Below are positions 25,783 through 34,357 of a DNA stretch of 64,000 nt, in pieces (position 1 is the first letter of the stretch; each line of letters begins with the position of its first letter). A program made the position numbers and the translations under genes. Source of the DNA: an uncultured Collinsella sp. (GTDB taxonomy: Bacteria > Actinomycetota > Coriobacteriia > Coriobacteriales > Coriobacteriaceae). The DNA lies in NCBI GenBank assembly GCA_902479075.1, contig CABSNK010000008.1, positions 23,846 through 87,845 of the forward strand, given 5' to 3'. The notes under the pieces were generated by a model. That model made no database searches. It was not told the origin of the DNA and saw only the letters and a list, made by a program, of their open reading frames with translations.

Positions 25783-27400
25783 GCCGACTGAAGAGCAGGC
25801 TAAGGTTATCGCCTGCGAAGAGTCGGCCGTTGTTTCTGCGCGGCCGGGCAGCGGCAAAACATTCACAATGACGAGAATGATAGCCAAGACATCTGAGGAT
25901 CTTTTGAGCTATCAGGGTATTGTTGCCATTTCCTACACTAGGAAGGCCAGTGCCGAACTTAGGGATAGATGCTCCAGTTTAGGGGTGCGCGGTGGCAATT
26001 CATTTTTCGGTACGATCGATGCGTTCTGCCTGACCATGATTATCCAGCAGTTTGTCTCCCATGTCGTGGGTCGAACGCTCACTATTGATGTAGCCGATGA
26101 CGATCGGTTGCTCCCCGTCTCAAAGATCAAGGACCGTTGGACAAGCCCTAGCGATGACCGCTGGGACCTTGTCCGCGAGGCGCTTTCTTTGGGCGTGCTG
26201 CCTGTCTCGTCTTTGAGCGAGGTCGCTTACTGCATGGTAAGGCACGTCTCCGCCGTGAGGAAGTTCTTGCGTGCTCGCTATACCGCAGTGTTCATCGACG
26301 AGTACCAAGACTGCGGCCTTGCCCAGCACATGCTTTTCAGAGAACTTGTCGACCTCGGGATTCGCGGTATTGCTTTCGGGGATATGGACCAAGCTATCTT
26401 CGCGTATGACGGTCGGTCTCCTGCCTTCCTAAATGAGCTGATTGCGGACCCACGATTCAAGACTTTCGAGATTACCGAGAACCACAGGTGCCACTGGAGC
26501 ATCGCTGACTACTCGCTAAGGCTTCTGGATGCACAAGTGCCCTCTCATGCATGTCAAGATAAGAGAGTTCTGTTGGTTAAGATGTCGGGCGACGAAAGGA
26601 ACATAGCATGCAACATCCGTGAGTATCTAGATGTGATTTCCGAACGATACGAAGTCAGCAACCGCAACGAGTTCGCTCTTTTGTCAACATCTAACATGAT
26701 GCTCGAGCGGTATGCAGAACTTCTTGACATACCTTCTAAGATTATTATCTCCACGAAGCTTGACGTTGGCTTCAGCCGATCTCGCATATTCTTCAGGGAG
26801 CTGCTGGCGTTTCTATACTCAAGTGGTTATGTGGGTGATTTTCTCGACAGGTATATTCCTGCGGGTCAAATGCCCCGCGCACGGTTTGCGGCTAACGATC
26901 TTCTGCTGGCTCTGAAGAATGCTTCAGATGATTCATGGAGTGATCTTTACGATTCCTTTTGTGGCTTAGAAGAGCTATGTCTTGGGGGTGTGGCCGACCC
27001 AGAGGCGCGCATCGATCTCATCGAGGTCCTATCTGATCTCGATCAGCTTAGGGGCGGTTTCCGGCCTGCTCGTAAAGACGAGGTGAACCTGCTTACATAC
27101 CACAAGGCGAAGGGGCTTGAGTTCGATGTGGTGTTCTGTCTCGACTGCTATAAGTACATCATGCCCCCTTACAAATACGAGGACCAAGACTATGATGCCT
27201 ATAGGCAATCACTCAATATGCATTACGTCGGGCTTACACGCGCGCGAAAGGCTTGTTACATACCTCTTGCCGACTGGCGCCATAATGCGATGGGGGATAC
27301 GAAGAGGGCCATTCCGTCGGAGTTTTTGCAGAAGCCTGGTTTACAGCGTCTTCGAAGAGAAGTGTGCTGGGGCACTGGAAATGCAGAAGATGATGTTTAG
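25775..27400 (+). CDS. gajB: Gabija GajB: UvrD-like helicase
   Basis: 541 residues of a superfamily 1 DNA helicase. Motif I is VVSARPGSGKTFTM, motif II is VFIDEYQDCGLAQH, motif III is FGDMDQAIFAYDG, the motif V region is TYHKAKGLEFDVVF and motif VI is YVGLTRARKACYI. It overlaps the end of gajA by 8 bases (ATG 25775), the usual Gabija arrangement. In characterised Gabija systems GajB senses DNA ends and depletes nucleotides with GajA to block phage. It appears intact although gajA is broken. Confidence 0.9.
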   Translation: MIKPTEEQAKVIACEESAVVSARPGSGKTFTMTRMIAKTSEDLLSYQGIVAISYTRKASAELRDRCSSLGVRGGNSFFGTIDAFCLTMIIQQFVSHVVGRTLTIDVADDDRLLPVSKIKDRWTSPSDDRWDLVREALSLGVLPVSSLSEVAYCMVRHVSAVRKFLRARYTAVFIDEYQDCGLAQHMLFRELVDLGIRGIAFGDMDQAIFAYDGRSPAFLNELIADPRFKTFEITENHRCHWSIADYSLRLLDAQVPSHACQDKRVLLVKMSGDERNIACNIREYLDVISERYEVSNRNEFALLSTSNMMLERYAELLDIPSKIIISTKLDVGFSRSRIFFRELLAFLYSSGYVGDFLDRYIPAGQMPRARFAANDLLLALKNASDDSWSDLYDSFCGLEELCLGGVADPEARIDLIEVLSDLDQLRGGFRPARKDEVNLLTYHKAKGLEFDVVFCLDCYKYIMPPYKYEDQDYDAYRQSLNMHYVGLTRARKACYIPLADWRHNAMGDTKRAIPSEFLQKPGLQRLRREVCWGTGNAEDDV

Positions 27401-27480
27401 CGTCAAGTCTGTCATACTGTCGTCCGTGTAGCAGACGTATGGCGATTGCCTTCCGTGCAATCGGTAAGTAAAATTGAGGC

Positions 27481-27780
27481 ATGATTACTCTTGTCGATAT
27501 ATCCGCTGCTGTTTCTCGCGTACTGTCTCGTTACGACGTCCGCGAGGCATACCTATTTGGCTCATTCGCCCGCGGCGAGCAAACGCCAGATAGTGATATC
27601 GATTTGCGTCTAGTCTGCGGCGAAACAATGACATTCGGCACACTGTACGAGCTCTCCCTTGAACTTGAAGAGGAGCTCGGGCGAGAGGTTGAGATTGTGA
27701 CTAATCCGCCCGAGCACATGCGTCCGGCTTTCCGCAAAAACATTGAACAGGATGAGGTGCGTCTTTATGAAGCGGCGTAA
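27481..27780 (+). CDS. mntA: MntA-type nucleotidyltransferase antitoxin
   Basis: 99 residues, minimal nucleotidyltransferase. The hallmark GSFARGEQTPDSDIDL fits GSX10DXD (Gly27, Ser28, Asp39, Asp41). Proteins of this kind neutralise HepT by adding AMP to a Tyr near its active site. It overlaps hepT by 14 bases. Two further MntA-like copies, one a fragment and one orphaned, lie at 31773 and 32146. Confidence 0.92.
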   Translation: MITLVDISAAVSRVLSRYDVREAYLFGSFARGEQTPDSDIDLRLVCGETMTFGTLYELSLELEEELGREVEIVTNPPEHMRPAFRKNIEQDEVRLYEAA

Positions 27781-28135
27781 GCGAGACGCTGAGCTCATCG
27801 ATGTCATTCTGTCTGATTGCGAGACGCTCGCTAAACGTATCGACCATTTTGGCTCTACGGAGAGTTCCTTTGTTTGCGATAGAAGCGAGGAAGGCGAACT
27901 TGCCTACGACGCAATCATGAGCCCTGTTTACAGAATTGCTGAGGATGCGCTCCATCTTTCTGATGAAGTCCAATCAGCTTTTCCGGAGTATCCCTGGAAT
28001 GATATTAGGGGTTTTCGCAACTTCGTAGCGCATGGTTATCGAGAGGTTGATCGATCCCTTGCTTGGAAAGTAATCGTCGATGATATTCCCGAGCTAGAGA
28101 TAGCTTTGCGAATCTTTAAGGAGCGTCAGAGCTAA
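27767..28135 (+). CDS. hepT: HepT-type HEPN ribonuclease toxin
   Basis: 122 residues, all-helical HEPN domain. RNFVAHGY (Arg84, His89, Tyr91) is the RX4H(X)Y motif: Arg and His form the RNase site, and the Tyr is the residue modified by MntA. The start is ATG 27767, overlapping the mntA stop. It is intact, so this is a complete toxin-antitoxin module. The following 28136-28351 contains nothing I recognise. Confidence 0.9.
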   Translation: MKRRKRDAELIDVILSDCETLAKRIDHFGSTESSFVCDRSEEGELAYDAIMSPVYRIAEDALHLSDEVQSAFPEYPWNDIRGFRNFVAHGYREVDRSLAWKVIVDDIPELEIALRIFKERQS

Positions 28136-28351
28136 TGTGTCGTTGGCTGGCGCGTTGCCGTCGACAGTCTACCGAGCTTCGTCGAACTTAGCCTCCTTTC
28201 ACCGATTGGCAAAACGATTTACACCTATTTTCTGGGTTCGTTTACAGGCAAATCGTTCGCCACACGCCCGATCTCGCTACACTAATAACTGCTGCTGCCA
28301 GGTATTTTTCTGGCGCAGTTTCCATTGGCTCTTGCGAAGATCGGAGCGGTT

Positions 28352-29460
28352 ATGTTTGCTGCCGCGTTCCACACTAGCCGTCACTACATCCTGTTTACTG
28401 CCATGGCCTGCCTATGCGTTTTGCTGGGCGGGCCTTCTTATGCCGCGGGCGCGGACAGCCTGTTCATCGCGGGAGCCACATACTACGAGCCGGGCGCGTC
28501 GGGCCCCGGGTGGGCCTGGACCGATGCCGACCACCTGAAGCTTAACGGCTACACGGGCGAGGCCATCGGCGCCGACGACGACCTGGTGGTGACGCTTGTG
28601 GGGCAAAACTCCGTGGTCGAGACGCATGCGCCCGATGCGGACATTTCCATGAGCGGCATGGAGGCGTGGGTAACCTTACGCTTCGCGGTTCCGGCTCGCT
28701 CACGGCGACAGGTTCGCAATGCGGGATCCATGTGGCCCAGGCGCTGGTTGTGGACGGCTGTACGGTCGATGCCAGGGCCGATGGGACAGGTGTTCTTGAC
28801 CAGACTGTTGCCGGCATTGCCGCAGGCAGCTTGACAGTACGTGGCGGCGGGCGCGTTGTTGCCGCGGGCGCGGGATCCAATGCGGGCTTGCACTTTTATG
28901 GCGTGCGCTTGCTCGACGAGGGGTTTGGTGCTGACGCTGCGAGCGAGACGCTTGTCGTGGATGCGTCCTGGCTGGATGCGACCGGTACGGATGCCGGCGT
29001 TGCCTGCGATCGCGGATCGCTCGTGGCTGCGCACTTTGTGACGCCCGCAGGCGGGGCCTTTGGTGCTGCCGGCGTGGTGGATGCCGCCGGGGTAACGGCG
29101 ACACATGTGGCGATCGAGCCCACGGGCGCCACAGCCCCGGCGGGGGAGACCGATTCGCGCGATGTGCCGGGTGATGGTATCCGTGAGTCTGGTACCGGCG
29201 CTGATCCTACTGTCGAGCAGCCCGGGGCCATGCCAGCAGCAGGTCCCGCGGTAAAGCCCGCGGCTATTGCGACCAAGACAACAACGACGACCATGGCAAC
29301 GGTCAAGACCGCGGCGTCAGCGCCTTCGGTGCCTAAGGCCAGGGCCGCAATCGCGAGCCTGCCCACGCTCCCCAAGACTGCCGACAACAACTGGATTGTG
29401 CTTTCCTCGCTTCTTTTCCTGTTGGGAACGGTATTCCTCGTCACCGCACGTCTCTGCTGA
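28352..29460 (+). pseudogene. LPxTG-like cell-surface protein, frameshifted
   Basis: Begins with a signal peptide (HYILFTAMACLCVLLGG, then PSYAAGADS). After about 100 residues the frame continues in -1 at about 28664: EA|VGNLTLRGSGSLTATG. The second part has beta-helix-like repeats (LTVRGGGRVVAAGAGSNAGL), a Thr/Ala/Pro-rich wall-spanning linker, and ends LPKTADNN with a hydrophobic segment (WIVLSSLLFLLGTVFLV) and short tail, resembling a sortase signal with Ala in place of Gly. Losing one G in GCG(G)TGGGT explains the break. The rejoined product would be about 370 residues. The start is ATG 28352 behind GGAGCGG. Probably an adhesin or surface decoy; no enzyme motif seen. Confidence 0.7.
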
Positions 29461-29473
29461 GACATTCATTTTT

Positions 29474-29594
29474 CGGAAGTGCGGGGAAAATCGAGACTCG
29501 TCGACCACAAACCGTTTCTGCCATCAAAACCGCATGTCGCGAAGGTGCAAAACTGGGCATGCTCGGCAGTTCTCGGATTTTCCGTGCACTTCCG
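29474..29594. repeat. Palindrome-ended repeat element A
   Basis: Inverted ends 29474-29492 and 29576-29594 (19 bases, two mismatches; CGGAAGTGCGGGGAAAATC at the left). The interior contains AAAACCGCATGTCGCGAAGG, which matches element B and resembles elements D and E. No open frame of note. It occupies most of the gap 29461-29773. Confidence 0.75.
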
Positions 29595-29773
29595 GAATTA
29601 TGTCCCATTGGAGGCTCAAAAACGAGCGTGGACTGCTATTGCGAGCAATGCCACATGTTAAGTAAGGAAGCTAATTTCATTCTGCTTATAGCTCGCAAAA
29701 TGATTACCAATTGTTTGCTTAGGTTCTATAATATTTAGAGGTAAATGTAATAATTCTACAAAACGGAGTTTCC

Positions 29774-31108
29774 ATGCTTCTTGAATTCAGTATAGAGAAC
29801 TACAAGTCGTTCGCGGATAGGGCCACTTTCTCAATGGAGGCGGCCCCTAAGCAGAAGGGGTTGGACTACAGCCTCCACGTACAAAAGGTCGGCAGGAAGA
29901 CCTATAAGGGTCTCTCGTCCGCAGTCGTCTACGGCCCCAACGCAGCGGGTAAAACGGCGATAATCGGAGCTCTGGACACGTTGAAGCACATCGTGCTTCG
30001 CGGCAACGTTCGCGATGCCGAGACCATGACGTCGCCCGACCGCGCGGCGTTCGACCTGTCGTTTATCCCCAACAGCGGCCTCGCCGACCCCAAGCCCGTG
30101 TCCTTCGGAATCCGCTTCTTCGAGGGAGGGGACCTGTTCGAGTATGACCTGAAGGTAGACCTGGGTGCCTTCATGGACTTGTCGTATGACAGGGCGATTG
30201 TGCGTGAGTCGCTGTTGGTGAACGAGAAGGTCGTTTTCGATCGGCGCTTGGAGACCGTCAGCCTCGGCGACTTGGGCTCTGGAACACTTGCCGAGCAGCT
30301 TTCCGATGCGTTTCGCGAGAACAAAGCGGCTGCGATAAATTTCATATCCGGCTTCAGCCGAGACGAGCTGTTCCTGACCAACGGTTTCAAGCAGATCGTC
30401 AGCCCCAGGCTCAGCGCGCGCGTCACTGGGTGGTTCGACCGTGGGCTCACTGTCGTGTACCGTGCCGACAGACTAAAGACGGTGCAGGGGGCGGGGCTCC
30501 CGGACAAGGCCGTCTACATCAACGAGACGATTGACGCCGCCGCCAAAGAGTTCGGCGTCAGCTCCAATGCACTGGGCTTTGTGGTGCCTGAGGGCGAGAG
30601 CACGCCCAGGCTTAGCTCGATCTTTGCCGACGCCGAGGGCAACCTGGTGCGCGCGGTGCCCGCCGAGGACTACGAGTCCTATGGAACGGTGCGTTTTGTC
30701 AACTTGTTCCCGCTGGTTGCACGAGCCATCGCAACGGGAGGAACGTTGGTGGTGGACGAGTTCGATGCGTCCATCCATCCCATGGCGCTCATGAGCATTG
30801 TGAGCGTGTTCCATAATGACGACATTAACAGGCACGGCGCCCAGCTGGTCTTTAACACCCACAACCCGGTGTTCCTCAACGGCAATGTGTTTCGTCGTGA
30901 TGAGATCAAATTCGTGGAGCGCGATCGAGAGACGGGCGGCAGCACCTGCTATGCGCTATCCGACTTCGGCACCTCGGGGCCGTCCGGCGTGCGTAAAGGG
31001 GACGACTACATGAAGAGCTACTTTGTAAGCCGCTACGGCGCCATCGAGGACATCGACTTTTCCCCAGTGTTCGAGGAGCTGATGGGGGATGACGCCGATG
31101 GCCAGTAG
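29774..31108 (+). CDS. RloA-like AAA ATPase (AbiLi family)
   Basis: 444 residues. LEFSIENYKSFADRATFSME is the N-terminal RecF/SMC-like start, VVYGPNAAGKTAIIGAL is Walker A, GGTLVVDEFDASIHPMALM is Walker B, and VFNTHNPVFLNG is the switch region. With the downstream RloB gene it matches the RloA/RloB or AbiLi/AbiLii abortive-infection pair. It presumably senses phage and activates the partner nuclease. A good ribosome site (ACGGAG) precedes ATG 29774. Confidence 0.88.
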   Translation: MLLEFSIENYKSFADRATFSMEAAPKQKGLDYSLHVQKVGRKTYKGLSSAVVYGPNAAGKTAIIGALDTLKHIVLRGNVRDAETMTSPDRAAFDLSFIPNSGLADPKPVSFGIRFFEGGDLFEYDLKVDLGAFMDLSYDRAIVRESLLVNEKVVFDRRLETVSLGDLGSGTLAEQLSDAFRENKAAAINFISGFSRDELFLTNGFKQIVSPRLSARVTGWFDRGLTVVYRADRLKTVQGAGLPDKAVYINETIDAAAKEFGVSSNALGFVVPEGESTPRLSSIFADAEGNLVRAVPAEDYESYGTVRFVNLFPLVARAIATGGTLVVDEFDASIHPMALMSIVSVFHNDDINRHGAQLVFNTHNPVFLNGNVFRRDEIKFVERDRETGGSTCYALSDFGTSGPSGVRKGDDYMKSYFVSRYGAIEDIDFSPVFEELMGDDADGQ

Positions 31109-31763
31109 GAGGCAGGCGGACAAGTACTGGTTCTCCGTGGAGGGCGAGACCGAGAAGTGGTACCTCGAGTGGCTCCGTGACGTCGTCAACGCCGACCCAC
31201 GGGCGACGAGGAAGGTTGCCTTCGACGTTAAGGTCGAGAAGAACCCGCTCAAGCGTGCGAAGAGCCTAAACGTCGTTGGGAAGGCCGAGGTCTGGCATGT
31301 CTTTGACCTGGAGGACGAGGACGAACTGCACGTAAGGCAGACCCTGGACACGCTTAAGCGAATGCGCGACGCGGGCAAGCTCGGCCGCGGCGTCAAGTAC
31401 ATGAACGCGTACTCGAACTTCACTTTTGAACTGTGGATCCTGCTGCACAAGCTCGACATGCGCGCCCCGCTCAACCACAGGACTGGGTACCTGAGGCTCG
31501 TGAACAGGGAGTTCGGCGAGAGCTATCAGGACCTCGATGAGTATAAGCACGAGGGCAACTTCAAGAGAGCACTCGGACAGCTAACGATTGATGACGTCGT
31601 GGCGGCGGTCGCGCGTGCCAAGAGGATAGCGGAGGCCAACGAGGCTGACGGACACCGCTTCGCCGAGCACTGCACGTATCGCTACTGCCTGGACAATCCC
31701 GCGACGGATCTTTGGATAGCAGTCGAGAAGGTACTTAAGGGCGCCGGTATTATCGGTAAGTAG
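31098..31763 (+). CDS. RloB-like protein (AbiLii family)
   Basis: 221 residues. ADKYWFSVEGETEKWYLEWL holds the conserved Glu of the TOPRIM-like RloB domain, VWHVFDLEDEDE supplies the acidic pair, and NFTFELWILLH is the family motif. It is the presumed effector of the RloA ATPase, whose stop it overlaps. ATG 31098 is preferred over ATG 31089 because GGGGG lies 9 bases before it but directly abuts the earlier one. Its last codons (GGTAAGTAGAATTAAGGCATG) match the DNA just upstream of mntA at 27460, so the gene end sits in duplicated DNA. Confidence 0.85.
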   Translation: MASRRQADKYWFSVEGETEKWYLEWLRDVVNADPRATRKVAFDVKVEKNPLKRAKSLNVVGKAEVWHVFDLEDEDELHVRQTLDTLKRMRDAGKLGRGVKYMNAYSNFTFELWILLHKLDMRAPLNHRTGYLRLVNREFGESYQDLDEYKHEGNFKRALGQLTIDDVVAAVARAKRIAEANEADGHRFAEHCTYRYCLDNPATDLWIAVEKVLKGAGIIGK

Positions 31764-31772
31764 AATTAAGGC

Positions 31773-31860
31773 ATGGTTTCGCTTGTCGACATGCCTACGC
31801 CGTTTCCCGCATACTGCTCCGCTGCGATGTCCGCGAGGCATATCTGTTTGCCTCTTTCGT
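31773..31860 (+). pseudogene. 5' fragment of an mntA copy
   Basis: About 90 bases aligned with the start of mntA at 27481: ATGGTTTCGCTTGTCGACAT versus ATGATTACTCTTGTCGATAT, and GATGTCCGCGAGGCATATCTGTTT. The frame is lost within the first codons and the catalytic GSX10DXD region is missing. Even the leader GGTAAGTARAATTRAGGC is shared. Remnant of a duplication. Confidence 0.75.
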
Positions 31861-31949
31861 ATCGATCGCTTTGATGCCCCTTGTTGGCGCTTTTCCTGCT
31901 GGGAATAGGGCTTTTGGTGTTGAACGCCGCTACTGAAACGCCCAAACTT

Positions 31950-32070
31950 CGAAAGTGCGGGGAAAATCGGAATCTGCCGACCACAACCCGTTTTCTGCCA
32001 ACAAAACCGCAGGTCGTGAAGGTGTAATACGGGGCATGCTCGGCAGTTCTCGGATTTCCCCGCACTTCCG
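31950..32070. repeat. Palindrome-ended repeat element B
   Basis: Inverted ends 31950-31968 (CGAAAGTGCGGGGAAAATC) and 32053-32070 (GATTTCCCCGCACTTCCG). The interior has CGACCACAA..CGTTTTCTGCCA and AAAACCGCAGGTCGTGAAGG, closely related to element A over its whole length. It lies directly before the second mntA copy, as element A lies after the surface-protein gene. Confidence 0.78.
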
Positions 32071-32145
32071 AAATCGCCGCCCATTAAAGGCCAATCAACG
32101 AGCGGCGATTGTCTCCCACACCAGTCAGACGGTAAAATTCTGTCC

Positions 32146-32445
32146 ATGATTACGCTTACCGATATATCCTCTGCCGTCTGTCACGTGCTGCCCCGCTACG
32201 ACGTCCGCGAAGCATATCTGTTTGGTTCGTTCGCTCGCGGCGAGCAAACGCCCGATAGCGATATCGATTTGCGACTCGTTTGCGGCCACACCATGACGTT
32301 CGGCGCGTTATATGAGCTCTCCCTTGAGCTCGAGGAGGAACTCGGTCGAAAGGTTAATTTCGTCACCAACCCACCCGACAACATGCGCCCCGCCTTCCGC
32401 AAAAACATCGAGCAGGATGAGGTGCGACTCTATCAAGCAGCGTAA
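32146..32445 (+). CDS. Second MntA-like nucleotidyltransferase, without an intact HepT
   Basis: 99 residues, nearly identical to the copy at 27481, with GSFARGEQTPDSDIDL intact. Where hepT should start (32432) the ATG has become ATC (ATCAAGCAGCGTAAACGG versus ATGAAGCGGCGTAAGCGA), and homology ends after about ten codons. The toxin is therefore gone and this is an orphan antitoxin, possibly able to cross-protect against HepT of the intact module. Confidence 0.85.
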   Translation: MITLTDISSAVCHVLPRYDVREAYLFGSFARGEQTPDSDIDLRLVCGHTMTFGALYELSLELEEELGRKVNFVTNPPDNMRPAFRKNIEQDEVRLYQAA

Positions 32446-32628
32446 ACGGGACAGGGTCTACCTAACCCGCATTGGAGAGTGGGACTCCGATGAGCGCTGG
32501 GAAGGGGCAGCGTAGCTGCCGTATGTCCTTAGGCATACCCTTACAGATTGGCACCGCTTAGATACCCTGCCGGGCCTGGGGCCCTACAATAGGCGTGGGA
32601 TACTTTGCACGTCGAACGAGGTGGTTGT

Positions 32629-32847
32629 ATGACGGCAATTCAAGCATTTGCGGTTTCCGGCAGGGAAGATCGCCCGGTCGACTTTAGTTTTGACCACGCC
32701 GAATGTTTCTTTCCTGCGGTCAAATGGTTCAACGTCGAAGGTTTATCTGCCGACGATCTTACTTTCTTAACAGAGTTTGTCAGGACAAACGCCCCATTTA
32801 TCTTTGAGCTCGCCGAACGCCAAAAAGCCGGACCGGCGGTGGCATAA
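32629..32847 (+). CDS. Small hypothetical protein
   Basis: 72 residues (TAIQAFAVSGREDRPVDFSF at the start), acidic, with no membrane segment or motif I recognise. ATG 32629 follows GAGGTGG. It lies alone between the orphan mntA and the DUF3990 pair. Could be a solitary antitoxin-like protein, but nothing proves it. Confidence 0.5.
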   Translation: MTAIQAFAVSGREDRPVDFSFDHAECFFPAVKWFNVEGLSADDLTFLTEFVRTNAPFIFELAERQKAGPAVA

Positions 32848-32852
32848 TGCCT

Positions 32853-32875
32853 GAGTTTTCCCGCATACTTCCGAA
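32853..32875. repeat. Solo right arm of the A/B repeat family
   Basis: GAGTTTTCCCGCATACTTCC followed by GAA matches the right inverted end of elements A and B. No left arm is seen nearby. Probably the remnant of a deleted copy. Confidence 0.55.
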
Positions 32876-32946
32876 TTTGGCGAGTCTTAGAAGCCAATAT
32901 TGAACTTAAACTCGGTTCCATACACCCTCCTGCTCTTTGAATATAA

Positions 32947-32991
32947 GTATCGCCCTAGCGATAGTGTGCTATACTATCGCTAGGGCGATAC
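32947..32991. promoter_or_regulatory. Perfect 19-bp inverted repeat upstream of the DUF3990/XRE pair
   Basis: GTATCGCCCTAGCGATAGT (32947-32965) and its exact reverse complement (32973-32991), 7 bases apart. Each arm is itself near-palindromic (TATCGC-N4-GCGATA), so two dimer sites face each other. A TATACT -10-like hexamer (32970-32975) lies at the centre. The position 17 bases before the GTG start suggests autoregulation by the downstream HTH protein. Confidence 0.7.
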
Positions 32992-33007
32992 CTGTTAGGA
33001 GACTCGC

Positions 33008-33676
33008 GTGGAACTGTGGCATGGTTCTCAGAAAATCATTGAGACTCCCCAGCTTGGCCTGGGGAAAGTCCATAACGACTATGGACAGGGATTCTATTGC
33101 ACAGAGAGCCTCGATCTTGCAAGGGAATGGGCATGCTCGCGTGATGCCGATGGCTTTGCGAATCGCTATGAACTCGATATGGCCGATCTCAAGGTACTCG
33201 ACCTGCTATCGCCGCAATATTCAGTTTTGCATTGGATAGCGTTGCTTGTAGAGCATCGTTCTTTTCGCAAGGACACCGCTATTGCCGTGGGGGCGTGCGA
33301 ATATCTCCACGATCATTTTCTACCTGACACGAGCGCTTGCGACGTGATAAGGGGATGGCGCGCGGATGACTCGTACTTTAGCTATGCCAGAGCTTTTGTG
33401 AACAATACGATTACCGTCGATCAGCTTGGTCGATCTATGAGGCTCGGCAACTTGGGAGAGCAGTTTGTGCTCAAAAGCGAGCGCGCGTTTAAGAGCATTC
33501 GTTTTACTGGATTTGAACGTGCGCCACAAGCTCTGTATGGTCCATTGGCCAAGGAGCGAGATGTAGCGGCAAGGGAGCAGTATCGGGAGCTACATGCCGA
33601 AAATCCGTTTGAGGGAATTCGTATCGTCGATATCATTCGAGAGGGGATGACGGGCGATGACCCACGCCTACAGTGA
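33008..33676 (+). CDS. DUF3990 protein, putative toxin of a TA-like pair
   Basis: 222 residues. LWHGSQKIIETPQLGLGKVH and DYGQGFYCTESLDLAREWAC match DUF3990, a fold related to ADP-ribosyltransferases (His-Gly-Ser, then a Tyr/Phe strand). FANRYELDMADLKVLDL follows. No activity is shown by sequence alone. Start GTG 33008. It overlaps the HTH gene by 20 bases and shares the palindromic operator, an arrangement expected of toxin plus antitoxin. Confidence 0.75.
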   Translation: MELWHGSQKIIETPQLGLGKVHNDYGQGFYCTESLDLAREWACSRDADGFANRYELDMADLKVLDLLSPQYSVLHWIALLVEHRSFRKDTAIAVGACEYLHDHFLPDTSACDVIRGWRADDSYFSYARAFVNNTITVDQLGRSMRLGNLGEQFVLKSERAFKSIRFTGFERAPQALYGPLAKERDVAAREQYRELHAENPFEGIRIVDIIREGMTGDDPRLQ

Positions 33677-34346
33677 GATGTATCTCGAGGATGCCATGAG
33701 AACGCTGGGCGAGGCGGTCGATTTTGCTCTCTGTGACCAAGGGTTGAATCCAGCCGAGTTGACGGCGATCCTGTCGAACGCTTTTGAGATGAAACAGTTT
33801 GAGCACGGTATACCTCGCGTCGTCTGCGGCATGTCGGGCGACGAGCTCGCGCGCGAAATTATCGCTCATTCGGGACTAAGCCCCGTCGCATGCAGGGAGA
33901 CCTATCCGTTCGGCCGTTCGCCTCAGTATTGGGCGGGCTGGGTTTTGGCCTATGCGCAATGGATGTGCAGCTTGTGTTTTAGCGACCTTCTTGAAGTCGC
34001 CCCGCTCGATTGGATCATCGGCTCGTACCATCCGCTTCACGAGGCCTCCGAGGACAAATTCGCCCAGATTGTCATCGAAAAATGGAACAACGCCCAGGCA
34101 GACAAAAAGGGCCTCAAAGCGGTACGAAAGGCGGCCGGCCTAACGCAAAAACAGCTCGCCGCCCAATCGGGGGTTAAACTTCGCGCCATACAACTCTACG
34201 AGCAGAACCAGCTCGACCTACGCCGCGCCTCGGTCTCCTCGGCATTGGCGCTCGCAAACACCCTCAGCTGCGCCATCGAAGACCTCGTCTGGCAGCCGGT
34301 TGCCCTGGAGTACGACTCGCGGGCTATTCCGTCCGTAAAGCTATAG
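33657..34346 (+). CDS. XRE-family HTH protein, putative antitoxin
   Basis: 229 residues. The N-terminal two thirds contain an Asp/Glu-rich region and SPQYWAGWVLAYAQWMCSLC, seen in DUF3791-like partners of DUF3990 proteins. The C-terminal part is an XRE helix-turn-helix (LKAVRKAAGLTQKQLAAQSG, then VKLRAIQLYEQNQ). It likely binds the inverted repeat at 32947-32991 and neutralises the DUF3990 protein. Confidence 0.75.
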   Translation: MTHAYSEMYLEDAMRTLGEAVDFALCDQGLNPAELTAILSNAFEMKQFEHGIPRVVCGMSGDELAREIIAHSGLSPVACRETYPFGRSPQYWAGWVLAYAQWMCSLCFSDLLEVAPLDWIIGSYHPLHEASEDKFAQIVIEKWNNAQADKKGLKAVRKAAGLTQKQLAAQSGVKLRAIQLYEQNQLDLRRASVSSALALANTLSCAIEDLVWQPVALEYDSRAIPSVKL

Positions 34347-34357
34347 AGGAGGTAGAC

